From Nitrospira sp. (lineage in GTDB: Bacteria; Nitrospirota; Nitrospiria; Nitrospirales; Nitrospiraceae), in assembly GCA_016873525.1 (NCBI GenBank), contig VGXD01000031.1, positions 1-13,159 of the forward strand: 13,159 nucleotides of DNA, read 5' to 3'. This document shows, piece after piece, positions 8,414 to 13,159 of the stretch. The position numbers and the translations under genes are program-made. The notes beneath the pieces are model-generated. The model did not search any database. It saw nothing but the letters and a program-made list of their open reading frames with translations, and was not told where the DNA came from. Every line of letters starts with the position of its first letter. The stretch's first letter is position 1.

Positions 8414-9094
8414 GTGCCGACGGCCGGACGTTCGGATAAGTTGCGCATCGGGGTCTTGGCCTCGGGACGCGGGTCCAACCTGCAGGCGGTCATCGATGCC
8501 ATCGAGGCGGGATCGCTCCAGGCGCAGATTGCCCTGGTTCTCAGCAACAAGAAGGATGCCTTTGCGCTGGAGCGGGCCAGGCGCCACGGCCTCACCGAGG
8601 TCTTTCTCGACCCCAAGCCCTATACCGGCCAACCAGACAGCCGCGAAGCCTACGATCGGGCCATCTTGGACTTGCTCAAGAAGCACGAGGTGGAGCTGGT
8701 CGTCCTGGCCGGCTACATGAAGATCGTCACAGCGGTCCTGATCAAGGCCTACGAGAACCGGATGATGAACATCCATCCCTCGCTGCTGCCGTCGTTCCCC
8801 GGCCTGGACGTGCAGAAGAAAGCTTTGGATTGGGGCGTGAAGCTCGCCGGCTGCACCGTGCATTTCGTCACCGAAGGCGTGGATGAAGGCCCCATCATCA
8901 TCCAGGCCGCGGTGCCGGTCTTGGAAGGGGACACGGCGGAGATGCTGTCGGCCCGCATTCTGGAGCAGGAGCACCTCATCTATCCCCGCGCGATCCAGCT
9001 CTATGCGGAAGGGAAGCTGAAGGTGGATGGCCGGCGGGTGGTCGTCGCGGGGACAGGGACGAAGGGGACTGAAGCCCTGATCAGTCCGGCTTAA
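8414..9094 (+). CDS. purN: Phosphoribosylglycinamide formyltransferase
   Basis: A 226-residue GAR transformylase that uses 10-formyltetrahydrofolate to formylate glycinamide ribotide, step 3 of purine synthesis. The N-terminal phosphate-binding motif ASGRGSNLQA is at 16-25. The catalytic triad is intact: Asn119 and His121 in NIHPSLLPSFPG (119-130), and Asp157 in TEGVDEGPI (153-161). The start is taken as GTG 8414, only 2 bases after the purM stop and with AGAAGGGG about 8 bases upstream; the frame is open farther upstream inside purM, but that part is purM read in another frame. It has a somewhat longer C-terminal tail than E. coli PurN. Tight coupling to purM indicates one transcript. Residues after about 212 (GTGTKGTE) look flexible. 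Confidence 0.95.
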   Translation: MPTAGRSDKLRIGVLASGRGSNLQAVIDAIEAGSLQAQIALVLSNKKDAFALERARRHGLTEVFLDPKPYTGQPDSREAYDRAILDLLKKHEVELVVLAGYMKIVTAVLIKAYENRMMNIHPSLLPSFPGLDVQKKALDWGVKLAGCTVHFVTEGVDEGPIIIQAAVPVLEGDTAEMLSARILEQEHLIYPRAIQLYAEGKLKVDGRRVVVAGTGTKGTEALISPA

Positions 9095-9110
9095 TTCAGG
9101 CAAGTTCACG

Positions 9111-9139
9111 TGGAGAGACGGGGCCGACTTGTGTATAAT
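9111..9139 (+). promoter_or_regulatory. Promoter of the tRNA-Ala gene
   Basis: TGGAGA (9111-9116, four of six) and a perfect TATAAT (9134-9139) with a 17-base spacer. Transcription would start near 9146, about 15 bases before the tRNA. Confidence 0.6.
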
Positions 9140-9160
9140 GTCGGTGACCGGTAGTTGAGT

Positions 9161-9236
9161 GGGGGGCTAGCTCAGTTGGGAGAGCACTACGTTCGCAACG
9201 TAGGGGTCGGGGGTTCAAATCCCCTGCCCTCCACCA
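9161..9236 (+). tRNA. tRNA-Ala (anticodon CGC)
   Basis: A complete 76-base cloverleaf with encoded CCA end. The acceptor stem GGGGGGC pairs with GCCCTCC and contains the G3:U70 pair, the main identity element for alanyl-tRNA synthetase. The D stem is GCTC/GAGC (9170-9173 with 9182-9185). The anticodon stem is CTACG/CGTAG with loop TTCGCAA and anticodon CGC at 9194-9196, reading GCG. The T stem is GGGGG/CCCCT with loop TTCAAAT. Discriminator A. No intron or mismatch beyond G-U pairs. Confidence 0.97.
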
Positions 9237-9288
9237 GCCTCCGCTCACGCTTCGGCTGGCAGGCCAAACGGGATTTTACGCGGAGGCT
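9236..9288. repeat. Inverted repeat directly after the tRNA
   Basis: AGCCTCCGC (9236-9244) and GCGGAGGCT (9280-9288) form a perfect 9-bp inverted repeat with a 35-base spacer rich in short GC pairings. The left arm begins at the last base of the tRNA CCA. It may be a 3' processing structure or a diverged copy of a repeat found after tRNA genes. There is no protein-coding gene here. Confidence 0.5.
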
Positions 9289-9342
9289 GTCCGCCGTAGC
9301 CTTGGCGCAGGCAGGCAGCACCACCGTACCGCACTTCGTGTG

Positions 9343-9381
9343 ATCCGCCGTCTTCGATCAGCTCGCGGCGGATAGGTTTTT
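9343..9381 (+). terminator. Likely intrinsic terminator of the tRNA transcript
   Basis: Stem ATCCGCCG (9343-9350) with CGGCGGAT (9366-9373), 15-base loop, followed by AGG and TTTTT (9377-9381). The T-run is only on the plus-strand side, so it serves the tRNA rather than the convergent LOG gene. The rest of 9289-9420 shows nothing else I can support. Confidence 0.55.
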
Positions 9382-9420
9382 AGCTTCCGGTAGTCTCTTC
9401 CAAAAACCGTATTCCAGCAC

Positions 9421-10002
9421 TCAGATCTGCTCCTTGCTCATTCCGCGTTCCGTCACCGGCGAGCGGTAGGCTTGCAGCGCGGCGAGGAGTTCTCCAGGCT
9501 CGTTGGCTTCGGCGACCAACGTGCGCATGGTAGGGCTCAGGAAACCCTCGGCCACCTGCCGGTCGAGCTGGGCGAGCAGGGGATCGTAGAAGCCGGCGAC
9601 GTTCAGGAGCCCGCAGGGTTTTCGATGGAAGCTCAACTGGGCCCAGGTGACGATCTCGCAGAACTCTTCCAGCGTGCCGTATCCGCCGGGCAGGGCGATA
9701 AACGCATCGGACAGGTCGGCCATGAGGGCCTTGCGTTCGTGCATGGAGCCGACGATCCGGAGGTCGGTGACGCGAGGATGGGCGATCTCCTGGACGGTCA
9801 GTGCCTGGGGAATGACGCCGATCACGGTTCCGCCTTCATCTAAGACCGCGTCGGCCAGGATTTTCATGAGTCCGATCCCGCCGCCTCCATAGACCAAGCC
9901 GATCCCTTCGCTGGCCAGCATACTGCCCACGGCGCGGGCGGCCTCTGCATAGACCGGCCTGGTGCCTTCCCGGGACCCGCAAAACACGCAGATTCGTTTC
10001 AT
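9421..10002 (-). CDS. LOG-family (TIGR00730) cytokinin riboside 5'-monophosphate phosphoribohydrolase-like protein
   Basis: A 193-residue cytoplasmic Rossmann-fold protein. It opens with MKRICVFCGSREG, has YGGGGIGLMK (38-47), the substrate motif SMHERK (86-91) and the signature PGGYGTLEE (105-113). The family hydrolyses nucleoside monophosphates to base and ribose 5-phosphate (AMP and similar in bacteria). Length matches the family. The start is ATG 10002; a longer version from 10038 would add 12 non-conserved residues without a better ribosome site. It lies 54 bases downstream of the yqeY-like gene on the same strand and is probably its co-transcribed partner. Convergent with the tRNA gene. 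Confidence 0.92.
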   Translation of the reverse strand: MKRICVFCGSREGTRPVYAEAARAVGSMLASEGIGLVYGGGGIGLMKILADAVLDEGGTVIGVIPQALTVQEIAHPRVTDLRIVGSMHERKALMADLSDAFIALPGGYGTLEEFCEIVTWAQLSFHRKPCGLLNVAGFYDPLLAQLDRQVAEGFLSPTMRTLVAEANEPGELLAALQAYRSPVTERGMSKEQI

Positions 10003-10056
10003 GGGGACACCCTGGAGGCCGGACAGAAATGGTAGCAAGGCAGGGGCGGGGAGAGG

Positions 10057-10503
10057 CTACGACAATTTGGCGCGCACGAGATCACTGATTTGTTTTCCAT
10101 CCACCGTTTGTCCGGCCAGACGGGCCATGACCGCTTTCATCACGTTGCCCATGTCCTTCAGCGTGGCGGCGCCGGTTTCCTGAATGACGGCCGCGACGAC
10201 TTGCGCGATTTCCTCGGTCGAGAGGGCCCTGGGCAGGTAGGCCTCGATGATGGTGATCTCCTTCAGTTCCTTTCCGGCCAAGTCGTCCCGCTTGGCTTTC
10301 TGATACTGCTCGACCGATTCCCGGCGCTGCTTGACGAGGGCGGTCATGACGCGGCTCATCTCGGCGTCGTCCAGGTCCTTCTTCAGCTCGATCTCTTTGT
10401 TCAATACGGCGGCTTTGATCATGCGGATGGCGTCCATCCGGAGCTGGTCCCTGGCTTTCATCGCCTGCTTCAGGTCATCGGAGAGCCGGTCATGCAGCGA
10501 CAT
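10057..10503 (-). CDS. GatB/YqeY domain protein
   Basis: A 148-residue soluble, all-helical protein that resembles the C-terminal tail domain of GatB but stands alone. Typical features: MSLHDRLSDDLKQAMKARD start, the R-M-D-A-I-R-M-I-KAA helix, the EAYLPRALSTEEI motif and a C-terminal MGNVMKAVMARLAGQTVDGK region. Full family length. ATG 10503 has GGAGGG (plus coordinates 10511-10516) 7 bases upstream. The function is not firmly known; it has been linked to tRNA-dependent amidation by similarity only. In many bacteria it sits between rpsU and dnaG, but neither is nearby here. It has its own promoter and is probably co-transcribed with the LOG gene. Confidence 0.92.
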   Translation of the reverse strand: MSLHDRLSDDLKQAMKARDQLRMDAIRMIKAAVLNKEIELKKDLDDAEMSRVMTALVKQRRESVEQYQKAKRDDLAGKELKEITIIEAYLPRALSTEEIAQVVAAVIQETGAATLKDMGNVMKAVMARLAGQTVDGKQISDLVRAKLS

Positions 10504-10537
10504 GGAAATTCCCTCCGTGAGGTCGATCGTGACGACT

Positions 10538-10567
10538 GCGCCGCCATGATACAAGCCTGGGCGGCGC
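10538..10567. repeat. Perfect 8-bp inverted repeat overlapping the yqeY promoter
   Basis: GCGCCGCC (10538-10545) and GGCGGCGC (10560-10567) with a 14-base loop. It brackets the -10 box of the leftward promoter and lies 17 bases after the stop of the copper-like gene, so it could act as an operator, as a transcript-end hairpin for the upstream cassette, or both. No T-run follows on either strand. Confidence 0.5.
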
Positions 10568-10574
10568 AAGGCAA
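10546..10574 (-). promoter_or_regulatory. Promoter of the yqeY-LOG pair
   Basis: On the minus strand TTGCCT (10569-10574, four of six), 17-base spacer, TATCAT (10546-10551, five of six). Transcription would start near 10539, about 36 bases before the ATG at 10503. Confidence 0.5.
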
Positions 10575-10584
10575 GGTGGCTCCC

Positions 10585-11601
10585 TCAGTGGCCGAGGACG
10601 GTCCGGGTGTCTTGGCATAGGCCGGCCGTCATGTAGAGCAGATAGTTGCCCATGCCGTGGTGCAGCAGCGGGGCCTGCAACGGACGGTGATGGACCATGA
10701 CCAGTTCGTAGTCATCCTTGGTATTGACTTCAAAACCCTGGCCGTCCCGATAGACCTGATGCGGCTGGAACGACCGGAAGACGCCGTCCGGATCGACATC
10801 CGGGACGGTCCGCAGCAGCGTCTGCTTCTTGGTCTTGTTCTCCAGGGCGATCAGGAGCGCCTGGTCGTGGGCGTGGGGATAGGCGAACTTCACGCAGCCG
10901 TCCATCCGGAACTTCAGCGGCGCCTTGTCCACCTGCACGCCGGGCTGGATCTCGATGCCTTCGTCGCTTTCATCCTGCCGACGGTTGTCGAATTTGCTGT
11001 AGCAGACCACGTTGACCCCGACCTGATAGACGTCCAGTTCCTGCACGGGCGTGCCCTTGGGGGCCAGTTCCATCGTGAAGGTGGCCATCACGTCCTTTGT
11101 AGGCGGCGCGCCGTGGTAGAAGGCGACAATCGTCATGAGCTTTTGGTCCTTCCCAAGCTTGACTCCGTAGCCGGGAGGAAATTTGGTCTCGTTCATTTCC
11201 AGGCCGGCCCCGGCGAAAAACAGTGGCTCGCCGGGACAGGACACGCCTTCTTTGTCCAGGTTGATCAGCAAAATGTGGTGCAGGTACTGGCGGGGCAGCG
11301 GGGCGCCGTCCTTGGTAAAGATGGCGGACTTGTACCCGACCAGGTAGCGGTCCTGCGGGACCTGAAAGACGTGTTTGGGAATGCTGGCGGCCAGTTCTCC
11401 GTCATGGCCTGTGGGCAGGTCGAGAGGCCCGTAGGTGATGGTCAGGGTATTCCCGCTTAGGGACACGTTGGTCTTGACTTCGGCGGACTGGGGGGCGGAA
11501 GCTTGGTGATCGGCCGGCTGATGGTGGTGGCCGCCGTCGGCCAGGGCCGGTCCAACCGGGAGCAAGCCCAGGGCCAGGATGATTGAGGCGAGCTGTTTCA
11601 T
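10585..11601 (-). CDS. Exported type II copper protein, PHM/DBM monooxygenase-like (proposed)
   Basis: A 338-residue exported protein: signal peptide 1-21 (cleavage after ALA), then a His-rich head (DGGHHHQPADHQ, 22-33). The remainder looks beta-rich. Seen in sequence, in order: QYLHHILL (HH 108-109), a T-K-F-P-P-G-Y-G-V-K-L-G stretch (139-150), YHG (H163), YPHAH (H243, H245) and GMGNYLLYM (M317). Peptidylglycine alpha-hydroxylating monooxygenase has HHMLL (107/108), TRLPKGVGFRVG, H172, HxH (242/244) and M314 in MCNLYIMY, in the same order and at similar spacing. Known of that family: two copper sites in a two-jelly-roll fold, hydroxylating C-H bonds with O2 and a reductant. Inferred: a secreted or periplasmic copper monooxygenase-like enzyme or copper binder; substrate unknown. 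Cys 122, 200, 236 and 329 could form disulfides. The ATG has AAAGGAG 9 bases upstream. Last gene of a three-gene exported cassette. Confidence 0.72.
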   Translation of the reverse strand: MKQLASIILALGLLPVGPALADGGHHHQPADHQASAPQSAEVKTNVSLSGNTLTITYGPLDLPTGHDGELAASIPKHVFQVPQDRYLVGYKSAIFTKDGAPLPRQYLHHILLINLDKEGVSCPGEPLFFAGAGLEMNETKFPPGYGVKLGKDQKLMTIVAFYHGAPPTKDVMATFTMELAPKGTPVQELDVYQVGVNVVCYSKFDNRRQDESDEGIEIQPGVQVDKAPLKFRMDGCVKFAYPHAHDQALLIALENKTKKQTLLRTVPDVDPDGVFRSFQPHQVYRDGQGFEVNTKDDYELVMVHHRPLQAPLLHHGMGNYLLYMTAGLCQDTRTVLGH

Positions 11602-11636
11602 GGGAAGGATCTCCTTTGGTGCGGGGGTCGCCGGGC

Positions 11637-12437
11637 TTATCTGGTCCCGGCTCCCGAGGGTTCGTCTGGTTTCAGGGAGACGAGGAGGCGTTCGGCTTCG
11701 GGACGATACCGGCGCGCCCAGGGGTAGGCGTCGCTCGGGTTGTCCATGCTCACGATGGCCAGCAATTCGCGCTTGGCCGATTCGGGGTCCCGGCGCTTCA
11801 GGTACATCTTGGCCAAGTCCAGTCGGACGTGGGATGCGTTCGGATCGATGGCGGCGGCTCGCTTCAAGTAGTCCAGCGCCACGGCCTTGTTGCCTCCCAT
11901 GAATTGCGGCAATTCCTCCAGCATCATGCCGGCCATGTGCAGGGCCGCCACGTGGTCTTTTTGCAGCTCCAGCGTCCGTCTGGCATGGGCCTTGATGTCG
12001 TCCAGGGCCAGGAGCGAGGCGGCCACGCCCTTCGTATCGGCTGCGCTGCCCAGGTTGGCCGCGTAGAGGTAGTGGGCCTCCGCGTTGTTCTCATCCAGCT
12101 CCATCGCGCGCTTGGCCAGCTTGGCGCCTGCATCGAAGGCGGCGAGCTTCTGGGCTTTCTCGCTGTAGAGTTCTTCGCCTAACTCCAAGTAGAGCCCGGC
12201 CAGTTGAATGAGCTGGCGAGGATCGGAGGAATCCTGCGCCTGGGCGTCCAGCAGTTTCTTCAGGTCCTGCTCCAGCGATTGGGGATAGTCCGGGGGCGGG
12301 ACCGGGGGCTGCGAGAAAACGGGGAAGGCGGTCAGCAACAGCAAGGCACAAGCCGCCGTCAGCCGCAGTCCGAACGGCACTCTTTGCCGAATGGTGGGGA
12401 GGTGGTTCGTGGGGTCCTCAGGAAAATGTGTCGTCAA
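11637..12437 (-). CDS. Exported TPR protein
   Basis: A 266-residue protein if started at TTG 12437. It has a long n-region, a hydrophobic signal segment (about 25-41) and probable cleavage after VFS (42). A Pro-rich linker leads to alpha-helical TPR-like repeats from about 50 to 255, including AKRAMELDENNAEAHYLYA and LKRAAAIDPNASHVRLDLA. The arrangement resembles TRAP-associated TatT and eukaryotic RMDN-type helical proteins; this is resemblance only. Start choice: TTG 12437 has AGGAG 10 bases upstream, overlapping the stop of the preceding gene; GTG 12380 gives a more normal signal peptide (starting PFGLRLTAAC) but has a poor ribosome site. The copper-like gene follows after 35 bases. It probably acts as a periplasmic scaffold for a partner protein. 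The Cys at 30 is not in a lipobox. Confidence 0.82.
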   Translation of the reverse strand: MTTHFPEDPTNHLPTIRQRVPFGLRLTAACALLLLTAFPVFSQPPVPPPDYPQSLEQDLKKLLDAQAQDSSDPRQLIQLAGLYLELGEELYSEKAQKLAAFDAGAKLAKRAMELDENNAEAHYLYAANLGSAADTKGVAASLLALDDIKAHARRTLELQKDHVAALHMAGMMLEELPQFMGGNKAVALDYLKRAAAIDPNASHVRLDLAKMYLKRRDPESAKRELLAIVSMDNPSDAYPWARRYRPEAERLLVSLKPDEPSGAGTR

Positions 12438-12450
12438 AAAACCGGGGCTC

Positions 12451-12972
12451 CTACTGCAAGGATGGGAAGGCCTGGTTGCCCGAGGGCGTGATCGCGGCCT
12501 CGCTCCGGAAGGATTCGTGAAACGTCACCAGGATCCACTGCCCATTGCGTCGTTCCATGACCCCGGTCTCGCGCAGGGGCAGGAGCATCTTCACTTCCTC
12601 TTTGCCGCTGCCGAGGTAGCGGATGTAGTCCAGCTCCATGACGAACCAGGCGGTCTCGCCCCTGGTCCAGACCTTCAACTGAGTGATGGGAATGTCCAGA
12701 CGCGTGACGGAGTTGAACTCGTCTTGCATGTCACGGGCGAACTCGTTCCACCCGACGTATTTGCGTCCTTCGATCGTGTAGCTGACGGCGTCGTCGTCAT
12801 GGGCCATCAGCCTGGAAATCGTGTCGAAATCTTTCTCGATGTTGGCCTGGACCAGGACCCGCAACACGCCTTCAGGACTGGCCAGGTCGGCGGCGAATCC
12901 GGTCGCTGCGGGGGACAAGGCAAGGACGGCGAGGAGGAGCCAGAACCAAGCGTTGCGGGTTAGGGTGATCAA
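12451..12972 (-). CDS. Exported SnoaL/NTF2-fold protein
   Basis: A 173-residue protein with a signal peptide (hydrophobic core about 9-20, cleavage near GFA at 27) and a single SnoaL-like/NTF2-fold domain (about 30-155). The pattern is typical: an N-terminal VLRVLVQANIEKDFDTI helix pair, an LMAHDDDAVSY loop, a GRKYVGWNEFARDM segment, then beta strands ending in NGQWILVTFHESF. Such domains form a small conical pocket used for binding or, less often, catalysis; no catalytic residue set is obvious. The start is TTG 12972, directly after AAGGAGG with a short 3-base spacer; a TGA four codons farther upstream and the signal peptide just downstream leave no better start. First gene of the cassette with the TPR and copper-like genes (13-base gap to the next). 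Confidence 0.82.
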   Translation of the reverse strand: MITLTRNAWFWLLLAVLALSPAATGFAADLASPEGVLRVLVQANIEKDFDTISRLMAHDDDAVSYTIEGRKYVGWNEFARDMQDEFNSVTRLDIPITQLKVWTRGETAWFVMELDYIRYLGSGKEEVKMLLPLRETGVMERRNGQWILVTFHESFRSEAAITPSGNQAFPSLQ

Positions 12973-12975
12973 GGG

Positions 12976-12982
12976 CCTCCTT
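12976..12982 (-). promoter_or_regulatory. Strong but very close ribosome site for the SnoaL-like gene
   Basis: On the minus strand AAGGAGG is followed by only CCC before the TTG at 12972. The short spacing is unusual and may limit translation, but an upstream stop codon in frame rules out an earlier start. Confidence 0.5.
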
Positions 12983-13048
12983 CACCGGGCAGTTCCAAGC
13001 AGAGCGTCTACGTCTAAAAGAGGCCCTCGACGAGGAAAGTCTTAGGTG

Positions 13049-13054
13049 ATTGTA
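13049..13054 (-). promoter_or_regulatory. Candidate -10 box for the exported cassette
   Basis: TACAAT on the minus strand (five of six). There is no recognisable -35 hexamer; instead the palindrome at 13062-13086 occupies that region. Transcription would start near 13042, about 70 bases before the TTG at 12972. Confidence 0.35.
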
Positions 13055-13061
13055 AAGCATC

Positions 13062-13086
13062 TGGCACCAGAATTAGAGTGGTGCCA
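13062..13086. promoter_or_regulatory. Palindromic site, possible operator
   Basis: TGGCACCA (13062-13069) and TGGTGCCA (13079-13086) form a perfect 8-bp inverted repeat with a 9-base AT-rich centre. Its centre is about 32 bases upstream of the inferred cassette start, over the -35 region. Binding of a dimeric regulator is inferred. Confidence 0.45.
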
Positions 13087-13159
13087 TGCGCGTTCAAGCC
13101 TTTGAAACCCTGATTCGGAGCGGGTCGTCGGCTCTTCGGGTCCTGCGCCGGAAACGGTA
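13086..13159 (+). CDS. Possible start of a plus-strand gene (partial)
   Basis: From the ATG at 13086 the frame stays open to the window end (24 codons, starting MRVQAFETLIRSG). There is no ribosome site, and the ATG overlaps the end of the palindrome, so a leaderless message would be needed. Product not recognised. It could equally be non-coding. Confidence 0.2.
   Translation, partial: MRVQAFETLIRSGSSALRVLRRKR

Noticed and set aside
9155..9343. 62-codon plus-strand frame over the tRNA
   Set aside because: Its first half is just the translated tRNA (the familiar AQLGEH...GVGGSNPLPST pattern), a known source of false proteins.
13063..13078. Possible sigma-54 promoter (TGGCAC-N5-TTAG)
   Set aside because: The -24 part fits, but the essential GC at -12 is missing, and TGGCAC is explained by the palindrome.

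Overview
The window is high-GC, densely coded bacterial DNA of chromosomal housekeeping type. I see no integrase, transposase, phage or CRISPR signature. The gene set (NtrY/NtrX two-component pair, PurM-PurN, a TrmA/RlmD-type RNA methyltransferase, DUF1844, YqeY and LOG proteins), the frequent GTG/TTG starts, and the TGAC-rich heptamer repeats between genes fit a Nitrospirota/Nitrospira-like chromosome or a deep-branching relative. That assignment is inference from gene content, not a database match.

Layout, left to right. (1) At the left edge a minus-strand gene, probably mazG, runs off the window. It diverges from a plus-strand series: a DUF1844 protein (212-634), an exported TPR/HExxH metalloprotease-like protein (759-1985), the membrane sensor kinase NtrY (1985-4300, overlapping the previous stop by one base) and the sigma-54 activator NtrX (4407-5792). 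Two oppositely oriented arrays of 7-bp TGAC repeats separate ntrY from ntrX. (2) A good sigma-70 promoter (5854-5882) and a leader of about 140 nt precede a second plus-strand operon: an RlmD/TrmA-family methyltransferase that lacks the usual catalytic cysteine, then purM and purN (steps 5 and 3 of purine synthesis). (3) A tRNA-Ala(CGC) gene follows with its own promoter and a likely terminator. (4) The right half is read on the minus strand, convergent with the tRNA. From the right end it holds an exported SnoaL/NTF2-fold protein, an exported TPR protein and an exported protein with His-rich N-terminus, all closely spaced. A GatB/YqeY protein and a LOG-family phosphoribohydrolase follow behind their own promoter. 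The window ends in a palindromic control region and perhaps the start of another plus-strand gene.

The most interesting part is the minus-strand secreted cassette (10585-12972). Its last protein matches the order and approximate spacing of all the copper ligands of eukaryotic peptidylglycine alpha-hydroxylating monooxygenase (HH, H, HxH, M) and a stretch of sequence around them. I therefore propose it is a bacterial PHM/DBM-fold type II copper protein working with its TPR and NTF2-like partners. Second is the RlmD-like protein with Cys replaced by Arg at the nucleophile position while the iron-sulfur cysteines and general-base Glu remain. Third is the TGAC heptamer inverted array just upstream of the ntrX ribosome binding site.
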